Shown: positions 34,479 to 43,248, counted from the first letter of the stretch. The stretch is 64,000 bases of DNA from Ornithinimicrobium cryptoxanthini (GCF_023923205.1 NZ_CP099490.1:2294001-2358000); one strand, 5' to 3'. Numbers and translations are program-made. The notes: a model not told the origin generated them from the sequence alone.

Positions 34479-35195
34479 TCAGCGCCGCCGGTAGGCCAGG
34501 TCGGTGATCGTGCGTCCCACGGCCACACCCTTGCTCTCAAACCGGGTGACTGGCCGCAGCGACGCACGCTCGGTGGAGACCAGCTCAAACCGCTCGTCGG
34601 CGTCGAGCACCCTGCGCATGTGGGTCGCATAGGCCTCGATATCGGTGGCCAACCGCCAGATTCCCCCGGGAGCCAGCACCCGGCATACGGTCCCGGCAAA
34701 CTCGGGTTGCACGATCCGGCGCCGCAGGTGCTTGCGCTTGGGCCAGGGGTCTGGGAAGAAGGTCCACACTTCCGCAACAGAGGCCTCGGGCAGCATCGTC
34801 TGCAGCGCGACGGCCGCGTCGGCCTCGACAAACGCGATGTTGGGCGGCTGCTGCTCCCGCAGGTGCATCAGCGCCTGCCCGATCCCAGGACGCCAGACCT
34901 CCAGGGCCAGGAAGTCCCAGTCCGGCCGTGCAGCAGCACCGGCCAGCAACGCGTCGCCAGAGCCTGGCCCCACCTCGACGACCAGCGGCGCCGTTCGACC
35001 AAACACGTCCGCAACGTCCAGGGTGTATGCCGGGTCGACCGTGGTCTCCCCCCCATCCCGCGGGACGTCAATCACATAGCGCGGCGCCAGATCGTCGTAG
35101 GCCACCTGGTGCCGCGGCGGCATCCGGTCGCCGCGACGGGTGAACGAGCGCGTGCGCGAAAGATAGGGGTGCGGAGCGTTGACCTCAGGAATCAC
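34479..35195 (-). CDS. trmB: tRNA (guanine46-N7)-methyltransferase TrmB
   Basis: 238 residues from a GTG. The SAM-binding motif VVEVGPGSGDALL and the family signature WTFFPDPWPKRKH followed by RRRIVQPEF are present, together with the C-terminal VTRFESKG. It methylates G46 in the variable loop of tRNAs. It is convergent with the ABC operon with a 34-bp gap, and follows lepA in the same direction. Confidence 0.93.
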   Translation of the reverse strand: MIPEVNAPHPYLSRTRSFTRRGDRMPPRHQVAYDDLAPRYVIDVPRDGGETTVDPAYTLDVADVFGRTAPLVVEVGPGSGDALLAGAAARPDWDFLALEVWRPGIGQALMHLREQQPPNIAFVEADAAVALQTMLPEASVAEVWTFFPDPWPKRKHLRRRIVQPEFAGTVCRVLAPGGIWRLATDIEAYATHMRRVLDADERFELVSTERASLRPVTRFESKGVAVGRTITDLAYRRR

Positions 35196-35242
35196 GACGA
35201 GACCTTCAAACAGTGGTCGATGAGATAGGGCATGCAGACGCC

Positions 35243-37111
35243 CTACTTCTTGGCCTTCTCGCCGCCGCCGTCCTGGGACAGCGCGGCGATGAACGCTTCC
35301 TGGGGCACTTCGACCGAGCCGACCATCTTCATCCGCTTCTTGCCCTCCTTCTGCTTCTCCAGCAGCTTGCGCTTGCGGCTGATGTCACCGCCATAGCACT
35401 TGGCGAGCACGTCCTTGCGGATCGCGCGGATGGTCTCGCGGGCGATCACGCGTGCGCCGATCGCGGCCTGGATCGGGACCTCGAACTGTTGCCGAGGGAT
35501 GAGGTCCTTGAGCTTGCCGGCCATCATCACGCCATACGGATAGGCCTTGTCGCGGTGCACGATCGAGCTGAATGCGTCGACCGTGTCGCCCTGCAGCAGG
35601 ATGTCGACCTTGACCAGGTCGGCCTCCTGCTCCCCGTCGGGCTCGTAGTCCAGTGACGCATAGCCCTTGGTGCGCGACTTGAGCATGTCGAAAAAGTCAA
35701 AGACGATCTCGGCCAGCGGCAGCGTGTAGCGCATCTCGACACGCTCGGGCGAGAGGTAGTCCATGCCGCGCAGGGTGCCGCGTCGGCTCTGGCAGAGCTC
35801 CATGATCGTCCCGATGAAGTCACTCGGCGCCAGGATCGTGGCGCGCACCACCGGCTCGGTAACAGAGGCGATCTTGCCGCCGGGGAACTCGCTGGGGTTG
35901 GTCACCTCGACCTGGGTGCCGTCGTCGAGCTGCACCTCATAGACCACGTTGGGCAGGGTGGAGATGAGGTCCAGGTCGTGCTCGCGCTCGAGTCGCTCAC
36001 GCACGATCTCCAGGTGCAGCATCCCCAGGAAGCCGACGCGGAAGCCGAAGCCCAGGGCGGCCGAGGTCTCGGGCTCATAGACGAGGGCAGCGTCGTTGAG
36101 CTTGAGCCTGTCCAGGGCGTCGCGCAGCACGGGGTAGTCCGAGCCGTCGATCGGGTAGAGACCGGAGAAGACCATCGGCCGTGGGTCCTTGTAACCACCC
36201 AGCGCCTCGGTGGCCGGCTTGGTCGCGGTGGTGACCGTGTCTCCCACCCGCGACTGGCGCACATCCTTCACGCCCGTGATCAGATAGCCGACCTCACCGA
36301 TGCCGAGCCCCTTGGACGGCACCGGGTCCGGTGAGATCACGCCGATCTCGAGCAGTTCGTGGGTCGCCTTGGTCGACATCATCGCGATCTTCTCGCGTGG
36401 GGTCAGGTTGCCGTCGATCACCCGGACATACGTGACGACCCCTCGATAGGTGTCGTAGACGGAGTCGAAGATCATCGCCCGGGCCGGGGCGTCAGCGTTG
36501 CCGGTCGGCGCCGGCAGGGTCCGCACGATCGTGTCGAGCAGTTCGATGACACCCTCGCCCGTCTTGCCCGAAACCCGCATGACGTCCTCGGGCGCGCACC
36601 CGATCAGCCCCGCCAGCTCCTCGGCATACTTCTCGGGCTGGGCGGCCGGCAGGTCGATCTTGTTGAGCACCGGGATGATGGCCAGGTCGTTCTCCATAGC
36701 CAGATAGAGGTTGGCCAGGGTCTGCGCCTCGATGCCCTGCGCCGCGTCCACCAGCAGGACCGCGCCCTCGCACGCGGCGAGCGAGCGGCTGACCTCATAG
36801 GTGAAGTCGACGTGACCGGGGGTGTCGATCATGTTCAGGATGTGCGCCGTCTCGCGCCCGTCCTCGTCGACCACCGCCCACGGCAGTCGCACGGCCTGGG
36901 ACTTGATGGTGATGCCGCGCTCACGCTCGATGTCCATGCGGTCGAGATACTGCGCCCGCATGAGGCGCTGCTCGACCACGCCGGTCTCCTGCAACATCCG
37001 GTCGGCCAGGGTCGACTTGCCGTGGTCGATGTGCGCGATGATGCAGAAGTTGCGGATCAGCTCCGGCGGCGTCGCGTGGGGCTGCGGCGCGGAGTGGGCG
37101 ATCGGTGACAC
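35243..37111 (-). CDS. lepA: Elongation factor 4 (LepA)
   Basis: 622 residues. GTPase motifs [17 protein letters not shown] and NKIDLPAA are intact, followed by domain II, two EF-G-like domains and the LepA-specific C-terminal domain ([40 protein letters not shown]). It acts on ribosomes during elongation and in 30S biogenesis. The GTG start gives [20 protein letters not shown] before the conserved [10 protein letters not shown]. It is divergent from the PemK-like gene. Confidence 0.95.
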   Translation of the reverse strand: MSPIAHSAPQPHATPPELIRNFCIIAHIDHGKSTLADRMLQETGVVEQRLMRAQYLDRMDIERERGITIKSQAVRLPWAVVDEDGRETAHILNMIDTPGHVDFTYEVSRSLAACEGAVLLVDAAQGIEAQTLANLYLAMENDLAIIPVLNKIDLPAAQPEKYAEELAGLIGCAPEDVMRVSGKTGEGVIELLDTIVRTLPAPTGNADAPARAMIFDSVYDTYRGVVTYVRVIDGNLTPREKIAMMSTKATHELLEIGVISPDPVPSKGLGIGEVGYLITGVKDVRQSRVGDTVTTATKPATEALGGYKDPRPMVFSGLYPIDGSDYPVLRDALDRLKLNDAALVYEPETSAALGFGFRVGFLGMLHLEIVRERLEREHDLDLISTLPNVVYEVQLDDGTQVEVTNPSEFPGGKIASVTEPVVRATILAPSDFIGTIMELCQSRRGTLRGMDYLSPERVEMRYTLPLAEIVFDFFDMLKSRTKGYASLDYEPDGEQEADLVKVDILLQGDTVDAFSSIVHRDKAYPYGVMMAGKLKDLIPRQQFEVPIQAAIGARVIARETIRAIRKDVLAKCYGGDISRKRKLLEKQKEGKKRMKMVGSVEVPQEAFIAALSQDGGGEKAKK

Positions 37112-37167
37112 GCTGGGAGAACCTCGGGGTCGTCGGGGACAGTTCCCTTAGTGTCCCACGCGCTGGC

Positions 37168-37173
37168 TAGGGT
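37168..37173 (+). promoter_or_regulatory. -10 hexamer of the PemK-like gene
   Basis: TAGGGT ends 7 nt before the ATG at 37180 with no ribosome binding site between, suggesting a leaderless mRNA. Confidence 0.45.
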
Positions 37174-37179
37174 GACCGC

Positions 37180-37686
37180 ATGTCTGCCCTGGAACGCCTG
37201 ATCCGAGCCGTGAACCAACTGGTGGCCCCGGCCCGTCGCGCCGCGAAGCGCGGTCGGCCCGCCGCTGACGCCGGTCCGCGCGCCTATGCCGGCGACTTCC
37301 AGGGCACTCCCACGATCGTCTACGAGCCGGTGCACGACGACCTGCCCGATCCCGGCGAGGTGGTGTGGGCGTGGGTGCCGTATGAGGAGGACCACTCCCA
37401 GGGCAAGGACCGCCCGGTGCTGGTGATCGGCCGCGACGGTGACCTTGTCCTCGCGCTGCAGATGAGCAGCCAGGACCACGACGCGGACGCCGAGGACGAG
37501 GCCCGCTGGGGCCGCTACTGGGTCGACATGGGGTCGGGTGCCTGGGACCGGGGGCGTCGCCCCAGCGAGGCGAGGGTCGACCGGATCCTGCGGCTGGACC
37601 CTGACTCCGTCCGCCGGATCGGCGCGGTGCTGGCCCGCGAGCGCTTCGACGAGGTGGCCGCCGGCGTGCGCGAGCACGCTAGCTAG
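37180..37686 (+). CDS. Solitary PemK/MazF-like protein
   Basis: 168 residues. After a basic N-terminal 35 residues, GEVVWAWVPYEEDHSQGKDRPVLVIGRD matches the start of the PemK/MazF endoribonuclease fold, including the Arg-Pro after the first loop. The C-terminal helix is unlike that of free toxins. No antitoxin gene is adjacent, and similar solitary proteins downstream of lepA occur widely in actinobacteria, so it may be a housekeeping relative rather than a toxin. Its end overlaps the convergent MFS gene by eight bases. Confidence 0.75.
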   Translation: MSALERLIRAVNQLVAPARRAAKRGRPAADAGPRAYAGDFQGTPTIVYEPVHDDLPDPGEVVWAWVPYEEDHSQGKDRPVLVIGRDGDLVLALQMSSQDHDADAEDEARWGRYWVDMGSGAWDRGRRPSEARVDRILRLDPDSVRRIGAVLARERFDEVAAGVREHAS

Positions 37687-38881
37687 GTCGTCGGAGCCGA
37701 TCCACCCGCCCGGTCCAGTAGGCCACCCAGGCGGTGCCCACCAGACCCAGCACACCGGCGATGACGCAGGCAAGGGCGAGCGGTGTCACCACGAGCAGTC
37801 CGGCCAGGCCGACCGGTCCCCCGGTGACGCCGATGTCGCCTGCAAAGCGCCAGGCTCCTAGGAACTGGGCCCGCCCCACCGCCGGTGACGCGTCGGCGCC
37901 AAGGGTCATCACGATCCCCGAGCCGAGCCCGTTGCCCAGCGCCATCAGCAGTGCCACCGCGGTGACCCCGACGATCTCGCTGGTCAGCGGCAGCAGCAGC
38001 GTGCCCACGGCGACAGCGAGGACGACCGGCACCGCGACGAAGCGCCGGCCACGGTGGTCCATCAGCCACCCCGCGGGATAGAAGAGCAGCATGTCCAGTG
38101 CGGCCGCGATGCCAAAGACCAAGGAGGTCTGCGCCGGCGTCATGTGCACGTGCTCGGCCCACAGCGGCAGCAGCGTGGTGCGCAGCGCCCGCGAGGCCGC
38201 GATGACCACGACGACGCTGCCGAGGATCACCAGCACGCGACGGTGCTCGCGCATCACGGACCACACCGACAGGTGCCCGGTGGCGGCCTGCACCCGGCGT
38301 GTCTCAGCACCCGGGTCAGGCATCACCAGAGCGATCCCGGCGGCCGCCACGGCAGCGAGGGCACCCAGCCAGAAGACTCCGCGGATCCCCCAGGGCTGCA
38401 CGGCCAGGGCACCGAGCAACGGCCCGATGAACAGTCCGATCCGGTGCGAGCCGCCGAGCACTGACATCGCCCGGGCGCGGAAGTGGTCAGGCACCACCTC
38501 GATCATGAACTGCTGCCTGGCCAGCAGGAACACCGTCCAGGTCATGCCGCTGACGAGCACCGCGACGCTGAGCCAGAACACCGTCGCGGACAACCCCGCC
38601 CCGACCATCGCGACCGCGTCGATCAGGCCTGCGCCGACCAGCGCGCGTCGCTCGCCGATCCGGGCGACGAGGGCACCGGCCGGCAGCGAGGCGAGCAACT
38701 GGCCGATGCCGAGCAGCGCCACGACGAAGGCCGCGGTCCCCAGGTCCGCGCCGAGTTCGCGGGCACGCAGCGCCAGCATCGGCAGGACCGCCCCGTGCCC
38801 GATGGCGCTGACGACCGACGGCCCGTAGGCCGTGACAGCCACGTCGCGCAGGCGGAACTCGGTGGTCACTCGCGGCATCAT
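37679..38881 (-). CDS. MFS transporter
   Basis: 400 residues from the ATG at 38881 (a second ATG follows at once). Twelve hydrophobic segments; the intracellular loop between helices 2 and 3 has GALVARIGERRALVGAG, and the middle contains a long loop around residue 200. Best described as a 12-helix exporter of unknown substrate. The long upstream open frame beyond the start has no conserved content. It ends inside the PemK-like gene on the other strand. Confidence 0.85.
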   Translation of the reverse strand: MMPRVTTEFRLRDVAVTAYGPSVVSAIGHGAVLPMLALRARELGADLGTAAFVVALLGIGQLLASLPAGALVARIGERRALVGAGLIDAVAMVGAGLSATVFWLSVAVLVSGMTWTVFLLARQQFMIEVVPDHFRARAMSVLGGSHRIGLFIGPLLGALAVQPWGIRGVFWLGALAAVAAAGIALVMPDPGAETRRVQAATGHLSVWSVMREHRRVLVILGSVVVVIAASRALRTTLLPLWAEHVHMTPAQTSLVFGIAAALDMLLFYPAGWLMDHRGRRFVAVPVVLAVAVGTLLLPLTSEIVGVTAVALLMALGNGLGSGIVMTLGADASPAVGRAQFLGAWRFAGDIGVTGGPVGLAGLLVVTPLALACVIAGVLGLVGTAWVAYWTGRVDRLRRPS

Positions 38882-38908
38882 GTCACTGCCGTCTGCCACC
38901 ATGGGGCT

Positions 38909-39115
38909 ATGGCTGAGCACGGTGGCACTGCCGATCGCGCGACCCTGGAGCGCTGGGAGGCGTTCGGGGGTGTCTGGCGCGTGCTCGCGTCCGACGAGCA
39001 CGCCGCCGCGACGGTTTCGATGTGCCGGTGCGACGGCGGTGAGGAGATGCAGCGGCTCACGACCGAGGACCCCGACCTTGTCGCATGGCTCGCTGAGCAC
39101 CCGGAGTCCGAGTGA
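38909..39115 (+). CDS. Small conserved-looking hypothetical protein
   Basis: 68 residues (MAEHGGTADRATLERWEAF...). The composition is balanced and soluble, with a CRCDGGEEMQRL segment and an acidic C-terminus. I recall similar short proteins in related actinobacteria with the pattern WEAFGG.WRV and CRCDGGEE, so it is likely a real gene, function unknown. It diverges from the MFS gene with only 27 bp between the start codons. No metal site beyond the two cysteines is apparent. Confidence 0.6.
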   Translation: MAEHGGTADRATLERWEAFGGVWRVLASDEHAAATVSMCRCDGGEEMQRLTTEDPDLVAWLAEHPESE

Positions 39116-39140
39116 CACTTTCCAGATCACTGAACGTCAA

Positions 39141-39169
39141 TGCTACGATTGCTACAGTCATCGAAGGGA
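39141..39169 (+). promoter_or_regulatory. Probable promoter/operator of the Phd-VapC module
   Basis: TGCTAC occurs twice with a 3-nt gap (39141-39146 and 39150-39155), TACGAT (39144-39149) may be the -10, and GAAGGGA at 39163-39169 is the ribosome binding site for the ATG at 39178. Direct repeats here would suit autoregulation by the antitoxin. Confidence 0.45.
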
Positions 39170-39177
39170 TCACACAT

Positions 39178-39441
39178 ATGGACACCATCCCGCACCGAGA
39201 ACTGCGTAACCACAGCAGCGAAATCCTGGCGCGCGTGAGCCGGGGCGAGTCGATCGCGGTGACCAATCACGGCACGTTGGCTGCGATCATCTCGCCGCCG
39301 ACCAGCAGCCCGCTGGAACGGGCACGACGGGCCGGTCGAGTGCGCGAACCACGAGGTCGAGTGGACCTCACCACGATTAGGCGCGTCCAGCTGAGGGAGA
39401 CTTCCCAAGAGAGCCTCGCTGACCTCCGTGGCGACCGGTGA
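39178..39441 (+). CDS. Phd/YefM-family antitoxin
   Basis: 87 residues from the ATG at 39178 preceded by GAAGGGA. The N-terminal DNA-binding domain reads MDTIPHRELRNHSSEILARV and ESIAVTNHGTLAAIISP, the usual Phd/YefM pattern. The C-terminal part is basic and should be disordered until it wraps the toxin. It overlaps the toxin gene by four bases (GTGA). A short upstream in-frame GTG extension is not supported. Confidence 0.9.
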   Translation: MDTIPHRELRNHSSEILARVSRGESIAVTNHGTLAAIISPPTSSPLERARRAGRVREPRGRVDLTTIRRVQLRETSQESLADLRGDR

Positions 39442-39863
39442 TCCATTACCTCGACACCTCAGCCGCGCTTAAGCTCCTCGTCCAGGAACCCGAGTCGGCG
39501 GCGATCGCGGACCATCTGAACCACATTCAAGATGTCGGGAACGACATCGTCTCGTCGATGCTCCTCTACACGGAACTCCACTGTGCAGCCGCCCGGCGCG
39601 GCGCGATGAGTGCTGACGCCATCAACTCCGTGCTCGACGTCGTCGCACTGGTGGACGTAGAGCGTGTCGACCTGACCCGGGCGGCGACCTCCGCCTGGGG
39701 ACTGCGCAACGCAGATGCCATCCACCTCGCGGCAGCGCTTCGCCTCGAAGCCGACGCGATGCTCACCTACGACGCAGAGTTGACTCGGGCCGCTCGAAGG
39801 GCAGGGATCGCTGTTGACCTGCCTGTGCCACCGACATCGACCGGGCCGGGATCCTCAGGGTAG
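39438..39863 (+). CDS. vapC: VapC-family PIN-domain toxin
   Basis: 141 residues. PIN-domain acidic residues are seen at Asp5 (HYLDTSAALKLL), the Glu in SSMLLYTELHCAAAR and the Asp in GLRNADAIHLAAALRL, followed by an AMLTYDAEL aspartate. VapC toxins cleave tRNA or rRNA. It pairs with a Phd-type rather than a VapB-type antitoxin, a combination that does occur. The last 12 residues are a variable proline/glycine-rich tail. Confidence 0.92.
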   Translation: MIHYLDTSAALKLLVQEPESAAIADHLNHIQDVGNDIVSSMLLYTELHCAAARRGAMSADAINSVLDVVALVDVERVDLTRAATSAWGLRNADAIHLAAALRLEADAMLTYDAELTRAARRAGIAVDLPVPPTSTGPGSSG

Positions 39864-39909
39864 GCCCCACAGGTGACCTCACGTTCTGTGTCGCTGGTGC
39901 GACTACCAG

Positions 39910-40404
39910 GTGATGAACATGCAGCAGCCGTTTGAGCAGGCCGTCACCGTGCACGGCCCCACCGTCCTGAGGGTCGTGCGGTCGGTGCTCGGCCCCGGGC
40001 CGGACGCCGACGACGCCTGGTCCGAGACGTTCCTGGCGGCGCTGCGAGCCTGGCCGGACCTGCCGGAGGAGACCAACGTGCAGGCATGGCTGGTCCGCGT
40101 CGCCCACCGCAAGGCGATCGACGTCACCCGTGGGGTGGCCCGCCGGGCTGTGCCCACCGACATACTCCCCGAGCAACCCACGAGCACCGGACTGCCCGAG
40201 GCCGCCCACCCTGACCTGTGGGCGGCTGTCGCCGCGCTCCCCGAGCGGCAGCGGCTGTCGCTGGCCTACCACTACCTCGGCGGCCTGCGCCACACCGAGA
40301 CCGCCGAACTGATCGGCGGCACCCCGGAGTCCGTGCGCCGGGCCGCCTCAGACGGGCTGCGCGCGCTGCGCCGCACCTATGCCCCAGAAGGAGCCTCCAG
40401 ATGA
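39910..40404 (+). CDS. ECF-like RNA polymerase sigma factor in a DNA-repair operon
   Basis: 164 residues. Region 2 is visible as VVRSVLGPGPDADDAWSETF and region 4 as LPERQRLSLAYHYLGGLRHT followed by the ETAELIGGTPESVRRAASDG helix-turn-helix. It lacks an adjacent anti-sigma gene. The stop overlaps the ATG of the methyltransferase gene by four bases. The start is a GTG immediately followed by ATG. A role in switching on alkylation repair is a reasonable guess from context; a fused or linked sigma and Ada-type activity is not seen in the protein itself. Confidence 0.85.
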   Translation: MMNMQQPFEQAVTVHGPTVLRVVRSVLGPGPDADDAWSETFLAALRAWPDLPEETNVQAWLVRVAHRKAIDVTRGVARRAVPTDILPEQPTSTGLPEAAHPDLWAAVAALPERQRLSLAYHYLGGLRHTETAELIGGTPESVRRAASDGLRALRRTYAPEGASR

Positions 40405-41027
40405 CCGACCACACGCTGACCAACCACCAGCTGACCGACCCTGCCCTGATGGACGCGATGGCCCCGCCGACCGATCTGGCCGGGCTGCACCAGCTGCTGG
40501 AGGCACGCGCCGAGCAGGAGGGTCTGCTGGACGTCGCCTACCGCACCGTCGACTCGCCCCTCGGCACCCTCCTGCTGGCCGCCACGACCACCGGTCTGGT
40601 CCGGGTCGCCTTCGAGCGCGAGGGTTTTGACGCCGTGCTGGAGTCGCTTGCCACCACCCTCGGGCCCCGGGTGCTGCGCGCCCCCCGAAGGCTCGACCTG
40701 GCCGCGACGCAGCTGGACGACTACTTCGCCGGCTCCCGGACCACCTTCGACCTCCCGCTGGACCGGGCGCTGTCCCACGGCTTCCGCGGGCAGGTGCACC
40801 ACTACCTGCCGCAGATCGCCTATGGGCACACCGCGTCCTACCAGGAGGTCGCCGCAGGGGTGGGCAACTCAGGCGCAGTGCGGGCCGTCGGCAGCGCTTG
40901 CGCCACCAACCCGCTGCCGATCGTCGTGCCCTGCCACCGCGTGCTGCGCAGTGACGGGAGCCTGGGCGGCTACCTGGGCGGAACTGCGGCCAAGACGGCG
41001 TTGCTGACGCTGGAACACGCGGCGTGA
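40401..41027 (+). CDS. ogt: Methylated-DNA--protein-cysteine methyltransferase
   Basis: 208 residues. The acceptor cysteine is C178 in the invariant PCHR motif (IVVPCHRVL), preceded by the helix-turn-helix segment YGHTASYQEVAAGVGNSGAVRAVGSA. It removes O6-methylguanine lesions by taking the methyl group on itself. The N-terminal 45 residues are more variable and contain no Ada-type zinc cysteines. It overlaps the sigma gene upstream and is closely followed by the 3-methyladenine glycosylase gene. Confidence 0.94.
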   Translation: MTDHTLTNHQLTDPALMDAMAPPTDLAGLHQLLEARAEQEGLLDVAYRTVDSPLGTLLLAATTTGLVRVAFEREGFDAVLESLATTLGPRVLRAPRRLDLAATQLDDYFAGSRTTFDLPLDRALSHGFRGQVHHYLPQIAYGHTASYQEVAAGVGNSGAVRAVGSACATNPLPIVVPCHRVLRSDGSLGGYLGGTAAKTALLTLEHAA

Positions 41028-41050
41028 CGGCCTCCGGCAGGATCGGACCC

Positions 41051-41656
41051 ATGATGAGCCCGGAGACAGCAGTGGTCGTGGGTGACGACGGTCTGGCCCG
41101 GCCGCCGTGGGCGGCCACCGACCCGTTGCTGCGCGACTACTACGACACCGAGTGGGGCCTGCCGGTGCGTGACGAGCGCGGCCTCTTCGAGCGGCTCAGC
41201 CTGGAGGCGTTCCAGTCCGGACTCTCGTGGGCGACGATCCTGCGCAAGCGCTCGGCCTTCCGGGCTGCGTTCGACAACTTCGACCCCGAGGCGGTGGCTG
41301 GCTACGGAGCCGCCGACGTGGACCGGTTGATGGCCGACGCGGGGATCGTGCGCAACCTGGCCAAGATCCGGGCCACGGTCGGCAACGCGGCCGCGACCGT
41401 GCGGCTGCGCGAGCGAGGTGGACTGGTCGCCCTCATCTGGTCGTTCCAGCCGGACCACACGCCGGCCCCGCGCCACCTGCACGAGATCCCGACGACCTCG
41501 CCAGAGTCGGTGACGCTGGCCAAGACCCTGCGCCGCGAGGGCTTCTCCTTCGTCGGACCCACCACCATGTTCGCCCTGATGGAGGCCGTCGGGATCGTCG
41601 ACACCCACCTGGTGGGCTCGCACCGCCGGGGCAGCTCGGAGGTCTGGCCAGGCTGA
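41051..41656 (+). CDS. tag: DNA-3-methyladenine glycosylase I
   Basis: 201 residues if it starts at the ATG at 41051; a GTG at 41024 would overlap the methyltransferase stop and add nine residues. Tag family features are present: WAATDPLLRDYYDTEWGLPV with the catalytic-pocket Tyr/Trp/Glu, LSLEAFQSGLSWATILRKR, and the C-terminal GFSFVGPTTMFALMEAVGIVDTH. It excises 3-methyladenine from DNA. The usual zinc ligands are partly altered near the N-terminus, as in many actinobacterial members. Third gene of the sigma-ogt-tag operon. Confidence 0.93.
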   Translation: MMSPETAVVVGDDGLARPPWAATDPLLRDYYDTEWGLPVRDERGLFERLSLEAFQSGLSWATILRKRSAFRAAFDNFDPEAVAGYGAADVDRLMADAGIVRNLAKIRATVGNAAATVRLRERGGLVALIWSFQPDHTPAPRHLHEIPTTSPESVTLAKTLRREGFSFVGPTTMFALMEAVGIVDTHLVGSHRRGSSEVWPG

Positions 41657-41732
41657 AGGCCCCGACCCCGACCCCGGCCCTGACCCCGGCCCCGGCCGTG
41701 TTTGCGGGGGCTCGGTGTGCGGGGTGGGAGAC

Positions 41733-41761
41733 GATGGGTCGGGTCGGGTGCCCGACCCATC
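41733..41761 (+). promoter_or_regulatory. Strong hairpin in the mgtE leader
   Basis: GATGGGTCGGG (41733-41743) and CCCGACCCATC (41751-41761) form a perfect 11-bp stem with a 7-nt loop, ending six bases before the AAGGAG ribosome binding site. Either the tag operon terminator or a translational control element for mgtE. Confidence 0.6.
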
Positions 41762-41777
41762 GACCCAAGGAGCTCCC

Positions 41778-43118
41778 ATGTCCGTGGACACGCTTGCCGA
41801 CCTGCTCGGTGGCGAGATGACACCGGCCGCCCTCCAGGAGGCAGCCCAGCTCGCCGCCGGTCTCAGCGATGGTGAGATCGTCGGCCTGGTCGAGCGACTG
41901 TCGGCAGCCCGGGCCTGCGTGCTCCTCCAGACGCTTGACGAGAGACGCGCGCTAGCCGTCTTCGAGGCTCTTGACGCCGCGCACCAGGCCGTCCTGGTCG
42001 ACACCCTGGGCGAGGACGCGGCCACCGACCTCTTCGTCGCCATGGACCCCGACGACCGGGTCAGCCTGCTGGACGAGCTCTCCCCCGACCTGGCCGAGCA
42101 CTTCCTGGCCCAGCTTGACCCTCGCGAGCGTGGCCTCACCTCCTTGGTGCTCGGCTCTCCCCGCCAGTCCATCGGCCGGCGGATGTCGCCCGAGGTGGTC
42201 TCGGTGCCCGTCACGGACACGGTGGACCAGGCCCTCGGCCGGGTCCGCCTGCGACTCCATGACGCCGAGACGGTCTACACCCTGCCGGTTGTGGACGAGA
42301 GCGGTGTCCTCGTCGGCGTCCTGGGGCTGCGGAGGCTGCTGGCCACGGCTCCCGAGACGCCCGTCGCAGACGTCATGCGCCCGGCGGAGTCCGGTGTCGT
42401 CACTGAGGACGCCGAACGCACCGCCCGGCGGTTCCTGGACCGCAAGCTGCTGGGGATGCCCATCGTCGACGCGGACCGCCGCCTCGTGGGCATCGTCACG
42501 GTCGACGACGCCCTGGCGATCACCGAGGAGGCAGACTCGCAGGACGTCGCCCGCCAGGGCGGCACCGAGGCCCTGCGCCGGCCCTATCTGTCGACGGCAG
42601 TGGGCGACCTGGTCCGCTCCAGGATCGTCTGGTTGCTGGTGCTGGCCGTCTCGGCCGCGCTGACCGTCCAGGTGCTGGAGATCTTTGAGGCCACGCTGAC
42701 CGAGGTGGTCGTCCTCGCGCTGTTCATCCCCCTGCTCACCGGCACCGGCGGCAACACCGGCAACCAGGCAGCGACCACCATCACGCGGGCCCTGGCGCTG
42801 GGTGATGTCACACCGCGAGACATCTCCCGGGTGCTGCTGCGGGAGGCACGGGTCGGCGCACTCCTGGGTGCCGTGCTGGGCTCCCTGGCGTTCCTGATCG
42901 CCGGCGTGATCTATGGCCCGCAGATCGGTCTGGTCATCGGTCTGACCCTGTTGTCGGTGTGCACGATCGCCGCGACGGTGGGTGGGGCGATGCCGATCAT
43001 CGCGCAGAAGCTGCGGGCCGACCCGGCCGTCTTCTCCAACCCCTTCATCTCCACGTTCACCGACGCGACGGGGCTGGTCGTCTATTTCCTCATCGCCCGG
43101 GCGGTCCTCCATCTCTGA
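41778..43118 (+). CDS. mgtE: Magnesium transporter MgtE
   Basis: 446 residues with AAGGAGC 11 nt upstream. The N domain (about 20-125) of superhelical repeats, two CBS domains (about 130-255) and five transmembrane helices (about 280-446) are in the usual order. The pore motif GTGGNTGNQAATT lies in the membrane domain. Magnesium binding between the N and CBS domains closes the channel when magnesium is high. The gene stands alone between the repair operon and tRNA-Ala. Confidence 0.94.
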   Translation: MSVDTLADLLGGEMTPAALQEAAQLAAGLSDGEIVGLVERLSAARACVLLQTLDERRALAVFEALDAAHQAVLVDTLGEDAATDLFVAMDPDDRVSLLDELSPDLAEHFLAQLDPRERGLTSLVLGSPRQSIGRRMSPEVVSVPVTDTVDQALGRVRLRLHDAETVYTLPVVDESGVLVGVLGLRRLLATAPETPVADVMRPAESGVVTEDAERTARRFLDRKLLGMPIVDADRRLVGIVTVDDALAITEEADSQDVARQGGTEALRRPYLSTAVGDLVRSRIVWLLVLAVSAALTVQVLEIFEATLTEVVVLALFIPLLTGTGGNTGNQAATTITRALALGDVTPRDISRVLLREARVGALLGAVLGSLAFLIAGVIYGPQIGLVIGLTLLSVCTIAATVGGAMPIIAQKLRADPAVFSNPFISTFTDATGLVVYFLIARAVLHL

Positions 43119-43130
43119 CCAGGGAAAACA

Positions 43131-43164
43131 CGAAGGACCCGGGTCGACAGACCCGGGTCCTTCG
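43131..43164. terminator. Bidirectional terminator (mgtE / tRNA-Ala)
   Basis: CGAAGGACCCGGGT (43131-43144), 6-nt loop, and its exact reverse complement (43151-43164). On the minus strand it is followed by GTGTTTT, a proper T-rich tail for tRNA-Ala. Confidence 0.85.
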
Positions 43165-43175
43165 TCACCGTGCGG

Positions 43176-43248
43176 TGGAGCTGAGGGGACTCGAACCCCT
43201 GACCCCCTCCATGCCATGGAGGTGCGCTACCAGCTGCGCCACAGCCCC
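43176..43248 (-). tRNA. tRNA-Ala, anticodon GGC
   Basis: The minus strand begins GGGGCTGTGGCGCAGCTGG, with a GGGGCTG/CAGCTCC acceptor stem (one G-T pair), a D arm with AGCTGGTAGCGC, an anticodon stem CCTCC/GGAGG around ATGGCAT, and a T arm with GGTTCGAGTCC. Total 73 nt, discriminator A; the CCA end is not encoded. Confidence 0.96.

Noticed and set aside
39178..39863. Calling the toxin-antitoxin pair VapBC in full
   Set aside because: The toxin is VapC-like but the antitoxin has a Phd/YefM fold, so only the toxin is given the vapC name.
41660..41700. Short CCCCG-type direct repeats upstream of mgtE as a functional element
   Set aside because: Irregular low-complexity GC run with no consistent period; no support beyond base composition.
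41657..41777. M-box magnesium riboswitch before mgtE
   Set aside because: The gap is only about 120 nt, GC-rich, with a single hairpin and without the conserved three-helix M-box core.
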